This document shows positions 10,775-21,794 of a stretch of 64,000 nucleotides of DNA, one piece after another; position 1 is the stretch's first letter, and each line of letters begins with the position of its first letter. The notes below the pieces were generated by a model that was given only the letters and a program-made list of their open reading frames with translations, was not told the origin of the DNA and made no database searches. Source of the stretch: Pectobacterium brasiliense (GTDB taxonomy: Bacteria; Pseudomonadota; Gammaproteobacteria; Enterobacterales; Enterobacteriaceae); assembly GCF_013449685.1 (NCBI RefSeq), contig NZ_JACDSF010000008.1, positions 34,035-98,034 on the forward strand, in the 5' to 3' direction. A program made the translations under genes and the position numbers.

Positions 10775-12265
10775 ATGCAAAGTATTATAAAAATTCATTC
10801 TCTGGACAATGTGGCTGTCGCCCTGCGTGATGTCGAGCAAGGCGAAACGGTGTCGGTGGATAGCCATACGGTGACACTTCAGCAACCTGTCGTGCGCGGA
10901 CATAAGTTCGCGCTGGAAACCATCGCACCGGGAGAAATGATTACCAAGTATGGCCTGCCGATCGGCCATGCGTTGGTGTCTATTGCTCCCGGAGAACACA
11001 TCCATTCCCAGAATGCGAAAACCAATCTGAGCGATCTGGATGAATATCAGTATCAGCCTGAGTTCCTCGAACTGCCGCCACAGATGGGCGATCGGGATGT
11101 GCAGCTCTATCGTCGCAAAAATGGCGATGTCGGTATCCGTAATGAGTTGTGGATCCTGCCAACCGTTGGTTGCGTGAACGGGATTGCACGTCAGATTCAG
11201 CAGCGTTTCCTGAAAGAAACTAACGATGCGGAAGGGATTGACGGCGTTTACCTGTTCAGCCATACCTTTGGCTGTTCACAGCTCGGTCAGGATCACGAAA
11301 ACACCCGCACGATGCTGCAAAACATGGTGCGTCACCCGAATGCGGGGGCAGTACTGGTGATCGGTCTGGGCTGTGAGAACAATCAGGTTGACGCCTTCCG
11401 TACGACGCTGGGCGATTTTGATTCCGATCGCGTGACGTTCATGGTGTGCCAGCAGCAGGACGATGAAGTCGAAGCCGGTCTGGAGCGGCTGCATACGCTG
11501 TATGAGGCGATGCGCCATGACAAACGCGAGCCGGGTAAGCTGAGCGAGCTGAAGTTTGGTCTGGAATGCGGTGGCTCCGATGGGCTGTCTGGTATTACTG
11601 CCAACCCGCTGTTAGGGCGTTTCTCTGACTATCTGATCGCCAACGGCGGCACTACTGTGCTGACCGAGGTGCCAGAGATGTTCGGTGCGGAACGTATTTT
11701 GATGAGCCGCTGCCGTGATGAAGCGACGTTTGAAAAAACCGTTCACATGGTGAATGACTTCAAACAGTACTTCATCGCGCACAACCAGCCGATTTACGAG
11801 AACCCCTCGCCGGGTAACAAAGCGGGCGGGATCACCACGCTGGAAGAGAAATCACTGGGCTGTACGCAAAAGGCCGGACAGAGCAAGGTAGTGGACGTGC
11901 TGAAATATGGTGAGCGCTTACATACCCCAGGGCTCAACCTGCTCAGCGCACCGGGGAATGATGCCGTCGCAACCAGCGCACTGGCGGGTGCTGGTTGCCA
12001 CATGGTGCTGTTCAGTACTGGGCGCGGCACACCTTACGGCGGGTTCGTGCCTACCGTAAAACTGGCGACCAACAGCGAGCTGGCGAAGAAGAAACCGCAC
12101 TGGATTGATTTCGATGCGGGACGTCTGATTCACGACATACCGATGGATGAGCTGTTAAGCCAGTTTGTCGAGCTGATTGTCGAGATTGCTGACGGCAAGC
12201 TGACGAAGAATGAAGTGAACGACTTCCGCGAATTAGCCATATTTAAGAGCGGCGTGACGTTGTAA
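10775..12265 (+). CDS. uxaA: Altronate dehydratase UxaA
   Basis: A 496-residue iron-dependent dehydratase that turns D-altronate into 2-keto-3-deoxygluconate, where the galacturonate route joins the common KDG pathway. An N-terminal SAF domain (about residues 1-95, ALETIAPGEMITKYGLPIG) precedes the large catalytic region with LPTVGCVNGIARQIQ, HTFGCSQLGQDHENT and LECGGSDGLSGITANP. It follows uxaB by 19 bases, so it is co-transcribed. Confidence 0.96.
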   Translation: MQSIIKIHSLDNVAVALRDVEQGETVSVDSHTVTLQQPVVRGHKFALETIAPGEMITKYGLPIGHALVSIAPGEHIHSQNAKTNLSDLDEYQYQPEFLELPPQMGDRDVQLYRRKNGDVGIRNELWILPTVGCVNGIARQIQQRFLKETNDAEGIDGVYLFSHTFGCSQLGQDHENTRTMLQNMVRHPNAGAVLVIGLGCENNQVDAFRTTLGDFDSDRVTFMVCQQQDDEVEAGLERLHTLYEAMRHDKREPGKLSELKFGLECGGSDGLSGITANPLLGRFSDYLIANGGTTVLTEVPEMFGAERILMSRCRDEATFEKTVHMVNDFKQYFIAHNQPIYENPSPGNKAGGITTLEEKSLGCTQKAGQSKVVDVLKYGERLHTPGLNLLSAPGNDAVATSALAGAGCHMVLFSTGRGTPYGGFVPTVKLATNSELAKKKPHWIDFDAGRLIHDIPMDELLSQFVELIVEIADGKLTKNEVNDFRELAIFKSGVTL

Positions 12266-12288
12266 ATTATATTCATTCCAATTAAAAT

Positions 12289-12328
12289 AAAACGGCGTTT
12301 CATTTTTATAATGGCGCCGTTTTTTTTC
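12289..12328 (+). terminator. uxa operon terminator
   Basis: Stem AAAACGGCG / CGCCGTTTT with an AT-rich loop and a run of T, 24 bases after the uxaA stop. A good intrinsic terminator. Confidence 0.85.
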
Positions 12329-12354
12329 GCCACAACTTTTTAGAGGCAGGGATC

Positions 12355-12885
12355 ATGACACAGTATTGGATTGCCCAGTCTGTTGGTGTACTGGCATTTC
12401 TGGTCGGTATCACCATGTTTTTCAACCGTAACGATCAAAAATTCAAAATACAGCTCTCGGCATACAGCGCCGTTATTGGCCTGCATTTCTTCCTGATGGG
12501 GGCGAATGCGGCAGGCGCCAGCGCATTGTTGAACTCGGCACGTACGCTAATCTCACTGAAAACGCACAACATCCTCGTGATGTTTGTCTTTATCTCACTG
12601 ACGCTGCTCTTTGGTTTGTCGGGTATGAACCATGCGATGGAACTGCTGCCGATAGCAGGCACCGTCGCCAGCACCTGGGCGCTGTTCCGCACGTCTGGGT
12701 TGACGACGCGCTGCGTGATGTGGTGCTCAACCGCCTGCTGGGTCGCGCATAATATTTGGCTGGGTTCGATTGGTGGATCGCTGATCGAAGGCAGTTTCCT
12801 GCTGATGAATGGCTTTAACATCATCCGCTTCTGGCGCATGCAGCAGCGCGGCATCGACCCTTTCAGCGTAGAGAATAAAGCGTAA
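12355..12885 (+). CDS. ygjV: Inner membrane protein YgjV
   Basis: A 176-residue protein of about five to six membrane helices (YgjV/Imp family). The start MTQYWIAQSVGVLAFLVGI and the HFFLMGANAAGASALLNSARTLI-type segment match E. coli YgjV, which also sits next to uxaA. A ribosome site (GAGGCAGG) precedes the ATG. Function unknown. Confidence 0.88.
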   Translation: MTQYWIAQSVGVLAFLVGITMFFNRNDQKFKIQLSAYSAVIGLHFFLMGANAAGASALLNSARTLISLKTHNILVMFVFISLTLLFGLSGMNHAMELLPIAGTVASTWALFRTSGLTTRCVMWCSTACWVAHNIWLGSIGGSLIEGSFLLMNGFNIIRFWRMQQRGIDPFSVENKA

Positions 12886-12904
12886 TTTCAGGCGTTTCTC
12901 CTAA

Positions 12905-12940
12905 TCTAACGCCGTTCGTTTTGACGCGAACGGCGTTAGA
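12905..12940. terminator. Bidirectional hairpin between ygjV and sstT
   Basis: A perfect 14-base stem TCTAACGCCGTTCG / CGAACGGCGTTAGA around an 8-base loop sits between convergent ygjV and sstT. There is no T run on either side, so termination efficiency is uncertain. Confidence 0.65.
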
Positions 12941-12968
12941 GGAAAGGGGATAATTAATCCCTAATCCG

Positions 12969-14216
12969 TTACAGCAGATTCAAACGCTCTTTTTCCGCCA
13001 GTTTGGCATCTTCTGCCTGACAGACAGCAGCGGTAAAAATCACGTCCGTTGATGAGTTTAATGCCGTTTCTGCGGAGTCCTGCAATACGCCAATGATGAA
13101 GCCAACCGCAACCACCTGCATGGCGATATCGTTGGAGATGCCGAACATGCTGCACGCCAGTGGAATCAATAGCAGTGAACCACCCGCCACACCCGATGCG
13201 CCACAGGCACAGATAGATGCCACCACGCTCAGTAATAATGCAGTGGCGATATCAACTTCAATCCCTAGTGTATGAACGGCTGCCAGCGCCAGTACCGTAA
13301 TGGTAATCGCGGCACCGGCCATATTGATGGTAGCGCCCAGAGGAATGGCGACGGAATAGCTATCTTCATTCAGATTCAGCTTACGACACAGTTCCATATT
13401 GACTGGAATATTGGCGGCAGAGCTACGGGTAAAGAAGGCCGTTACGCCGCTCTCACGCAGGCAGCGCAGCACCAGCGGATAAGGGTTGCGGTGAATCTTC
13501 CAGTAGACGATCAGCGGGTTGATCACCAGTGCAACCAGCAACATACCACCGATCAACACTATCAGCAGGTGGGCGTAGCCCCACAGTGCACCGAAGCCGG
13601 TTTCCGCCAACGTTGAGGCGACCAGACCAAAGATCCCCAGCGGTGCGAAGCGGATCACAACACGCACGATAGCCGTTACTGCATGAGATGCATCGCTGAT
13701 CAGGTTCTTTGTGGAAGCTGACCCATGACGGAAAGCTAACCCCAGACCTACAGCCCACACCAGAATACCGATGTAGTTGGCATTGAGCAGAGCGTGAATC
13801 GGGTTAGCGACAACACTCATCAACAGGCCTTTTAATACTTCGACAATCCCCGATGGTGGCGTGATGTCAGTAGCTTGCGAACTCAGTGCTAGCGTAGAGG
13901 GAAACGTGATACTCAACACGACGGCAATGAAGGCCGCAGAGAAGGTACCGATGAGGTAGAGAAACAGGATCGGGCGGATATTGGTTTTTTGCCCCTGTTG
14001 GTGGTTGGCGATAGATGCCATCACCAGCATGAGTACCAGAATCGGGGCGACGGCTTTCAATGCGCCGACGAACAGCGTTCCCAATAAGCCAACTGCCAGT
14101 GCAGCCTGTGTGGACAGTGAAGCCAGAATAATACCAGCCGCAAGCCCCAGAAGAATCTGTTTAACTAGGCTGCCGTGGGTAATGTACTGCAAAAAACGAG
14201 AGTGTTGAGTTGCCAT
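12969..14216 (-). CDS. sstT: Serine/threonine:sodium symporter SstT
   Basis: A 415-residue dicarboxylate/amino acid:cation symporter-family carrier taking up L-serine and L-threonine with Na+. Eight membrane helices plus re-entrant loops; [20 protein letters not shown] and [17 protein letters not shown] carry the substrate- and sodium-binding motifs. Length matches E. coli SstT (414). Monocistronic, convergent with ygjV. Confidence 0.96.
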   Translation of the reverse strand: MATQHSRFLQYITHGSLVKQILLGLAAGIILASLSTQAALAVGLLGTLFVGALKAVAPILVLMLVMASIANHQQGQKTNIRPILFLYLIGTFSAAFIAVVLSITFPSTLALSSQATDITPPSGIVEVLKGLLMSVVANPIHALLNANYIGILVWAVGLGLAFRHGSASTKNLISDASHAVTAIVRVVIRFAPLGIFGLVASTLAETGFGALWGYAHLLIVLIGGMLLVALVINPLIVYWKIHRNPYPLVLRCLRESGVTAFFTRSSAANIPVNMELCRKLNLNEDSYSVAIPLGATINMAGAAITITVLALAAVHTLGIEVDIATALLLSVVASICACGASGVAGGSLLLIPLACSMFGISNDIAMQVVAVGFIIGVLQDSAETALNSSTDVIFTAAVCQAEDAKLAEKERLNLL

Positions 14217-14597
14217 AATTTTGACGGGATAACCGTTCCGCTAAGTGGTTGTTTGTACGGAGTTGGCACCTCTGACGTGTGTCGGGTGACTTTTTCTTTC
14301 CGTAACGATATGTGTTTGCGCGTATCAGTATATGAGAATTTGTTCTTGAGAAAAGCAATGATGTAGTTTTTTATGACGGACATCCTTGTCCGTCACCCTT
14401 CGGGCCGTTGCTGCGCAACGTTGAAAAACGCTCCCAGCGTTTTTTTATGACGGATATCTTTGTCCATCACTCTGCAGGCTGTTGCGTAGCGCTGATTGTT
14501 GCGTAGTGCACGTGCAGGAATGATTGAATGAAGAAAGGATGGGATGAGGAAGTCCTCTCCGCACAGCTGAAGCCGTGCGGAGAGGTGAAAGGCAGAA
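14217..14597. other. sstT-alx intergenic region with repeats
   Basis: About 380 bases. The sstT promoter lies at its left end; the middle holds an imperfect direct repeat with hairpins, annotated separately. No gene is credible. Confidence 0.6.
14373..14492. repeat. Two imperfect copies of a hairpin-rich intergenic repeat
   Basis: Copy one begins ATGACGGACATCCTTGTCCG (14373) and copy two ATGACGGATATCTTTGTCCA (about 14447); each is followed by a diverged CTTCGGGCCGTTGCTGCGCA-like arm. Inside copy one are perfect hairpins GACGGACA-TCCT-TGTCCGTC and CGTTGC-TGC-GCAACG. Between the copies is AAAAACGCT-CCC-AGCGTTTTT (14424-14446), which can act as a terminator in either direction. Looks like a dispersed enterobacterial intergenic element; only this locus is visible. 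Confidence 0.65.
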
Positions 14598-15551
14598 TTA
14601 ACGCTCGGCGCGTTTGTTCACCCAGACGTTGATCAGCATGGTGATGACCAGAATGCTGGCAACGACGCCCAGAGAAATTGCCACCGGAATATGGAAAATG
14701 TCGATGAGCATCATCTTGGTACCGATGAAGATCAGGATGACGGCCAGACCATATTTCAACAGCGAGAAGCGTTCAGCCACGCCAGCCAGCAGGAAGTACA
14801 TCGCACGCAGGCCCAGAATAGCGAACAGGTTCGACGTCAGCACGATAAAGGGATCGGTCGTGACGGCGAAAATAGCTGGGATACTGTCTACGGCGAAAAT
14901 CACGTCGCTGATTTCAACCATAATCAGCACCAGAAACAGCGGCGTGGCATACAGGATGCCGTTACGACGGACGAAGAATTTTTCATTCTCGATACTATCC
15001 GTCATGCGCAGACGACTGCGTAGCCAGCGCACCAGCGGTTTGTCGCCGATCGCGCCGCCATCTTCTTTCGCCAGCGCCATTTTAAGACCGGTGAACAGCA
15101 GGAATGCACCGAACACGTAGAGCAGCCATTGGAACTGCGTGACGAGCCAACTGCCGCCAAACACCATCAGCGTTCTGAGAACGATGGCACCCAGCACGCC
15201 GTAAATCAGCACGCGGCGTTGGTATTGCGGGGGAACGGCGAAGTAGCCGAAGAGCATCAGCCAGACGAAGACGTTATCGACAGCAAGCGCTTTCTCGATC
15301 AAATAACCAGTCAGGAAGGCGAGCGATTGGGCGTTGGCCACCTCGCGACCCATAGTACCATCCAGATACCACCAGAAACCGGCGTTGAACAGCAGAGAGA
15401 GCGTGACCCAGATGATAGACCAGACGGCAGCCTGTTTGAACGTCATTACCGTCGACCCTTTGCGCCCTTGATAGAGCAGGTCGATGGCCAGCATCACTAT
15501 AACAATGGCAGCGAAGCTGCCCCATAACCATGGCGTGCCGATGGTGTGCAT
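14598..15551 (-). CDS. alx: TerC/Alx family membrane protein
   Basis: A 317-residue inner membrane protein with about nine helices, TerC family. E. coli Alx is pH-induced and takes part in manganese homeostasis. Family motifs: [37 protein letters not shown] and [17 protein letters not shown]; the acidic residues in the membrane helices are retained. The start [13 protein letters not shown] matches the family; an in-frame start 34 codons upstream lies inside the structured leader and is rejected. The leader carries a yybP-ykoY element. Confidence 0.94.
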   Translation of the reverse strand: MHTIGTPWLWGSFAAIVIVMLAIDLLYQGRKGSTVMTFKQAAVWSIIWVTLSLLFNAGFWWYLDGTMGREVANAQSLAFLTGYLIEKALAVDNVFVWLMLFGYFAVPPQYQRRVLIYGVLGAIVLRTLMVFGGSWLVTQFQWLLYVFGAFLLFTGLKMALAKEDGGAIGDKPLVRWLRSRLRMTDSIENEKFFVRRNGILYATPLFLVLIMVEISDVIFAVDSIPAIFAVTTDPFIVLTSNLFAILGLRAMYFLLAGVAERFSLLKYGLAVILIFIGTKMMLIDIFHIPVAISLGVVASILVITMLINVWVNKRAER

Positions 15552-15578
15552 AGCAAGATCCTTAAATAGAAACAAAAA

Positions 15579-15609
15579 CGGCCAACATCGGAAGGACGCT
15601 GGCCGCTTG
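15579..15609 (-). terminator. Leader terminator before alx
   Basis: On the minus strand CGGCCA ... TGGCCG closes a hairpin followed by TTTTTGTTT, between the riboswitch and the alx start codon. Placement suits premature termination controlled by the upstream aptamer. Confidence 0.75.
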
Positions 15610-15614
15610 TTATT

Positions 15615-15885
15615 AAAGCTGCAGATGCACCTCGCCTTCCGGCAAGGTCTCACTTACAACATTAATGAAGCTGTCTCATCAAGGTCGCCCAGTAACCGGA
15701 TGCGATAACCCTTCATCTTTCACACTGCAGGTGTGTTGGCTGCTCTTACTCACCCGAATCACTTACTTATGTAAGCTCATCGGGACTCGCTCGTTTGCCG
15801 CCTTCCTGCAACGTGAAATCTATTGGGTATATAAGCATCGTAATGACGATTAGCTGGCGGAAAAGTTACTCCCCTTTGCCTGACA
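15615..15885 (-). ncRNA. yybP-ykoY manganese riboswitch / PRE element (SraF-like) of alx
   Basis: Read on the minus strand, the leader contains AAAGGGGAGTAAC (about 15865-15877), then a long structured region, then GTGAGACCTTGCCGGAAGGC and CGAGGTGCATC (about 15627-15655). These are the two conserved parts of the yybP-ykoY class. In E. coli the same leader (PRE/SraF) makes alx respond to alkaline pH and Mn2+. A terminator follows at 15579-15609. Borders are approximate. Confidence 0.85.
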
Positions 15886-15930
15886 GAAGATAGGTGAAAA
15901 GATGATCGTGGTCAAATAATTATCGCTGCC

Positions 15931-16929
15931 TTACTCCGCATTTCCCGGTGTCGCGGCGTCGGCAGGAAATACGACACCCGTTTGGCGGCGAATTTCCGTC
16001 AGCAGCCCCGAAACGGTGCGCGATCGTGCCAGTTCCGCATGGTTAATGTCGTTATCGTTGACCCGCGTGGCAAAGACCTCGGCTTCGTACAGCATGCTGT
16101 TGATATGCTGCGGCTGGCTGAGATCAACCTGCTTGCCTTCACGCGGGATGAATTTCACGTTATGGCATTCGGACACTTTTTCAATCACCAGCGACCCGTC
16201 TTCCCCCTGAATTTCACTGGGGATAGCGGAATGGCTGACTTTGGAGTGGACGATGGTCACATCGAAATCGCCGTAATTCAGGATGACGCTGCCATGCGCA
16301 TCAACGCCACTTTCCAGCAGTGTCGCGCTGGCCTGCGTGGTACACGGCTCTCCCCACAGCGCCACGGCGAAGGCCAGACAGTAGTAGCCGATATCCATGA
16401 TGGAACCGTTGGAGAACGCCGGATTGAACGTATTGGGGTTCTCACCTGCCAGATAGCGCGGGTAGCGCGAGGAATATTGGCAGTAGTTCAGCACCACTTT
16501 ACGCAGCCGACCGACTTTTGGCAGCGCCTGCTGGATCACGCTAAAGTTGGGTAGGCTGGCAGTTTTGAAGGCTTCAAAGAGTACGACCTGATTTTCTCTG
16601 GCACAGGCGATCATTTGTTCGACTTCATAGCGGTTGGAAGCCAGCGGTTTTTCGCAGATGACGTGCTTGCCGTGGCTCAGGAAAAGCAGCGCCTGTTCGC
16701 AATGCAGGGAATTAGGACTAGCCAGATACACGGCGTCGATAAGATCGGATTTCGCCATGGCTTCCAGTGAATCAAACAGCGTATCCACCATGTAATCGGC
16801 TTGAAACGGCTGCGCTTTTTCTGCCGTACGTGAATAGATAGCGGTGAGCTTCAGTTTGCCGGTTTCGTGGGCTGCATCAACAAACTGACGGGTGATCCAA
16901 CTGGTTCCTACAATGGCGAAGCGAATCAT
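15931..16929 (-). CDS. ygjR: Gfo/Idh/MocA family oxidoreductase YgjR
   Basis: A 332-residue NAD(P)-dependent dehydrogenase-like protein. An N-terminal Rossmann fold (MIRFAIVGTSWITRQFVDAA), the family EKPLA motif (HVICEKPLASN, near residue 95) and a C-terminal alpha/beta domain are visible. MIRFAIVG is the natural start; eight further codons upstream are rejected. Neighbours alx and rlmG are the same as in E. coli. Substrate unknown. Confidence 0.9.
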   Translation of the reverse strand: MIRFAIVGTSWITRQFVDAAHETGKLKLTAIYSRTAEKAQPFQADYMVDTLFDSLEAMAKSDLIDAVYLASPNSLHCEQALLFLSHGKHVICEKPLASNRYEVEQMIACARENQVVLFEAFKTASLPNFSVIQQALPKVGRLRKVVLNYCQYSSRYPRYLAGENPNTFNPAFSNGSIMDIGYYCLAFAVALWGEPCTTQASATLLESGVDAHGSVILNYGDFDVTIVHSKVSHSAIPSEIQGEDGSLVIEKVSECHNVKFIPREGKQVDLSQPQHINSMLYEAEVFATRVNDNDINHAELARSRTVSGLLTEIRRQTGVVFPADAATPGNAE

Positions 16930-17090
16930 AAGCGTTTGGTATCCTGAAGGCATTTGTGATGACTATGGAGATTATCACGGTGAAATGACAAGGCAACGTC
17001 AATCATTTCCGGTTCTGGCAGAGAAAAGCATTTACTGACGGGCTATTTTAAGGGATAAACAGCGCAAATTTTATGATGCAGGAGAGGCTA

Positions 17091-18230
17091 ATGAGCCAAC
17101 TCGAATTGGAAACGTGCAACCTGACGTTGGTGCGTTACCCTCAGGTCGCTGAAAACTCGGCGCTACAGGCGTGGGATGCCGCAGATGAATATCTGCTGCG
17201 TGAACTGGCTAGCATGGAAATCGCGCCGGGTCCGCGCCTGATTTTCAATGATACGTTTGGTGCGCTGGCCTGCGGTTTACAGGCACAATCGCCCGTTAGT
17301 ATCAGCGACTCTTACCTGAGCCAACTGGCGACGCGACATAATCTGGAACTGAACGATTATGCTGTCGATGCGGTAACCCTGTTGGATAGCATGGCGGAAC
17401 TACCGGATGCGCCCGCGCTGGTGGTGATAAAAATACCGAAAACGATCGCGCTGCTGGAACACCAGTTGAGAATGTTGCGCAAGGTTGTTACGCCGCAAAC
17501 GCGTATCATCGCTGGGGCGAAAGCTCGGGATATTCATACCTCTACGCTGCAACTGTTTGAACGCGTGATGGGGCCAACGAAAACCTCGCTGGCCTGGAAA
17601 AAGGCGCGTCTGGTTCACTGTGAGTGGGCGGAATTAAAAGTCAGTGAGCAGCCACTTACTACTGAGTGGGAGCTGGATGGTTACGGCTATCGCATTCAAA
17701 ACCTGGCTAACGTGTATTCGCGTAATGGGCTGGATATCGGTGCCCGTTTCTTTATGCAGCATTTGCCGGAACAGATAGATGGTAAGATCATCGATCTCGG
17801 CTGTGGCAACGGCGTCATTGGGCTGGCGGCGCTAGAAGCCAACCCGGAGGCCACCGTCGGCTTCTTTGATGAATCCTACATGGCGGTGGCATCGAGCCAG
17901 ACGAACGTTGAAGTCAACCGCCCGCAGGATGTTGAGCGCTGTAGCTTCGTGGTGAACCACGGATTGGCTCGCGTTAAGCGTGATACGTTGCAGGCCGTAT
18001 TGTGTAATCCGCCATTCCACCAGCAGCAGGCCGTGACGGACGAAATCGCCTGGCAGATGTTTATGGATGCCCGCCGCTGCCTTCAGGTCGGCGGAGAACT
18101 GCGCATTGTGGGGAATCGCCATCTGGATTATTTCCACAAGCTGAAGCGCCTATTCGGTAACTGTGAAACCCTCGCCAGTAACACGAAATTCGCGGTACTG
18201 CGCGCGGTGAAAACGGGCTCGTCCCGCTAA
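17091..18230 (+). CDS. rlmG: 23S rRNA (guanine-1835-N2) methyltransferase RlmG
   Basis: A 379-residue SAM-dependent methyltransferase modifying G1835 of 23S rRNA. It has two methyltransferase-like halves: the degenerate N-terminal one ([16 protein letters not shown]) and the catalytic C-terminal one with [16 protein letters not shown] (SAM site, near residue 230) and LCNPPFHQQ (the NPPF/Y catalytic motif). The ATG at 17091 has a CAGGAGAGG ribosome site; an ATG six codons upstream lacks one. Divergent from ygjR. Confidence 0.94.
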   Translation: MSQLELETCNLTLVRYPQVAENSALQAWDAADEYLLRELASMEIAPGPRLIFNDTFGALACGLQAQSPVSISDSYLSQLATRHNLELNDYAVDAVTLLDSMAELPDAPALVVIKIPKTIALLEHQLRMLRKVVTPQTRIIAGAKARDIHTSTLQLFERVMGPTKTSLAWKKARLVHCEWAELKVSEQPLTTEWELDGYGYRIQNLANVYSRNGLDIGARFFMQHLPEQIDGKIIDLGCGNGVIGLAALEANPEATVGFFDESYMAVASSQTNVEVNRPQDVERCSFVVNHGLARVKRDTLQAVLCNPPFHQQQAVTDEIAWQMFMDARRCLQVGGELRIVGNRHLDYFHKLKRLFGNCETLASNTKFAVLRAVKTGSSR

Positions 18231-18244
18231 GCTGCCCCTGCTTT

Positions 18245-18265
18245 GTGAGGCTAATTCAGCCTCAC
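18245..18265. terminator. Hairpin between convergent rlmG and fadH
   Basis: GTGAGGCT-AATTC-AGCCTCAC, perfect 8-base stem extended by imperfect CTT/AAG pairing. No T run; possible bidirectional terminator. Confidence 0.45.
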
Positions 18266-18324
18266 GAAGCGGAATCTGTTTCGCAAAACTGACTTTTCTC
18301 CACGAACTCAATGTGTCCCACGAG

Positions 18325-20442
<2,118 letters not shown>

Positions 20443-20614
20443 TCAATCTAGTCGTAATTGAGGGAATTGTGAAATTTATGTTTATTTATTGTGATTGATG
20501 TCATTGCGAATCTTGGGGAGAAGCGCGGGCAGACAAGGGATCGTGCACTGGAGTGTTTGTTGTCGGGGGCGTGTGACATTATAATCCGCGAGTTTATTGG
20601 GCAAAGGTATCGTT

Positions 20615-20911
20615 ATGCGGGTGGAAGAGTTGGAATATCGGCTGGATAGCGCGCTTCGGGCGTTAGAGCAAAGCGTTCAGCGTCAGCAGCAGATGTGGTG
20701 GCAGGAACATCATTCCCTTCACCAGCAGTTGCTTCAGGCGAAAGCGCGTGATGCTTACCTTTGCACACAGATTGAACGGCTCTCTGCACAGCTGAGTGCG
20801 ATGGATAGCTCGCCAGAGCGTAATCCGCTGATTCAAAAAATGAAGGTTGTTCATGCCCATCTTGATGTGTTGGCACAAGAAGCCAGCGCCTTTAGGCGTT
20901 CACTGCGGTAA
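20615..20911 (+). CDS. Small coiled-coil protein, unrecognised
   Basis: A 98-residue, hydrophilic, Q/L/E-rich protein (MRVEELEYRLDSALRALEQS, VQRQQQMWWQEHHSL) predicted to be almost entirely helical and probably coiled coil. No signal peptide or membrane segment. MRVEELEY with AAAGGT upstream is preferred; the frame extends six codons further to 20597. The general look recalls small cell-division or primosome accessory proteins, but I cannot assign it to a family. It is a single gene between fadH and spy. Confidence 0.65.
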   Translation: MRVEELEYRLDSALRALEQSVQRQQQMWWQEHHSLHQQLLQAKARDAYLCTQIERLSAQLSAMDSSPERNPLIQKMKVVHAHLDVLAQEASAFRRSLR

Positions 20912-20952
20912 CGCGTTAACGTAATCCTTCCGCTTCCTTACACAATTCCTCC

Positions 20953-20970
20953 TCATTCTCCATAATTGCC
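20953..20970 (+). promoter_or_regulatory. BaeR-like box upstream of spy
   Basis: TCATTCTCCATAATTGCC matches 15 of 18 positions of the BaeR consensus as I remember it (TTTTTCTCCATDATTGGC). It lies about 128 bases before spy; E. coli spy is a BaeSR and CpxAR target. Confidence 0.6.
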
Positions 20971-21097
20971 GCAAATGTGGAGCCGACACTTGCAGAGATT
21001 TACCCTTGCTCTAATTAACTGAAGGTGTCGGGCCTATACTTTCTCTCGTAGCACGGCACTCGCCGTCGACAAATCAATTCAGAGAGAGGAATAGAAT

Positions 21098-21586
21098 ATG
21101 CGTAAACTCACTGCAATGCTGGTTGCTTCTTCTTTGGCATTGGGCGCAGCAGGTATCGCGCATGCTAATGACGCACCGAAAGGTCCTGGCCCGGAACACA
21201 AGATGATGATGAAAGAAGGGCGGGAGCATCGTGGCATGATGGGGCCGGATGCGATGTTTAAGGAGTTGAATTTGACGGAAGCGCAGAAGCAGCAAATTAA
21301 AGACATCATGAAAGCGTCCCGCGAGAAAATGCACAAAGCGATGCAGGACGATCGTCGTGATATGCATAGCCTGGTTGCATCCGAGACGTTTGATGCCGCA
21401 AAAGCACAGGCACAGTTGGATAAAGCCGACGCCGCGCACAAGGCCAGAATGCTTAATGGGCTGGAAACCAAGAACAAAATTTACAACGTTCTGACGCCAG
21501 AGCAGAAAAAGCAGTACAACGACAATTTTGAAAAACGACTGACTCAACCGCCAAAACCTGACGGCAAACCCGTTCCTGCGGAATAA
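21098..21586 (+). CDS. spy: Periplasmic chaperone Spy (CpxP/Spy family)
   Basis: A 162-residue secreted ATP-independent chaperone induced by envelope stress. A signal peptide is cut near GIAHA-NDAPK; the mature protein is rich in M, K and H (EHKMMMKEGREHRGMMGPD), then has the two LTxxQ motifs of the family, LNLTEAQKQQI and LTPEQKKQY. Ribosome site GAGAGAGGA. Single gene with its own terminator and a BaeR-like box upstream. Confidence 0.9.
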   Translation: MRKLTAMLVASSLALGAAGIAHANDAPKGPGPEHKMMMKEGREHRGMMGPDAMFKELNLTEAQKQQIKDIMKASREKMHKAMQDDRRDMHSLVASETFDAAKAQAQLDKADAAHKARMLNGLETKNKIYNVLTPEQKKQYNDNFEKRLTQPPKPDGKPVPAE

Positions 21587-21635
21587 CATGTTATTTCATG
21601 AATCGGCGCGATAGCTAAAATACTCAAGTCAGTAG

Positions 21636-21692
21636 ACCACCGGATTGATGTATTACCTCATGGGTAATGCCTCGGTCCGGTGGTTTTTTATT
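21636..21692 (+). terminator. spy terminator
   Basis: ACCACCGGA / TCCGGTGGT stem enclosing a smaller hairpin (ATTACC/GGTAAT), followed by TTTTTTA. Strong intrinsic terminator. Confidence 0.88.
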
Positions 21693-21794
21693 TATTTTCC
21701 CGCCGCCATCGCACTGGGAGTAGGGAAATGATTAATGCTATTCTCACGCGGAGACAGCAGGTGAAATGATCGGATAGCGGGCGGTAAAGGGCAG

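Noticed and set aside
12905..12940. Insertion-sequence end
   Set aside because: The long palindrome lies between convergent genes with no transposase or paired inverted repeat; a shared terminator is simpler.
14373..14492. CRISPR array
   Set aside because: Only two diverged copies, with internal hairpins and no regular spacers or cas genes.
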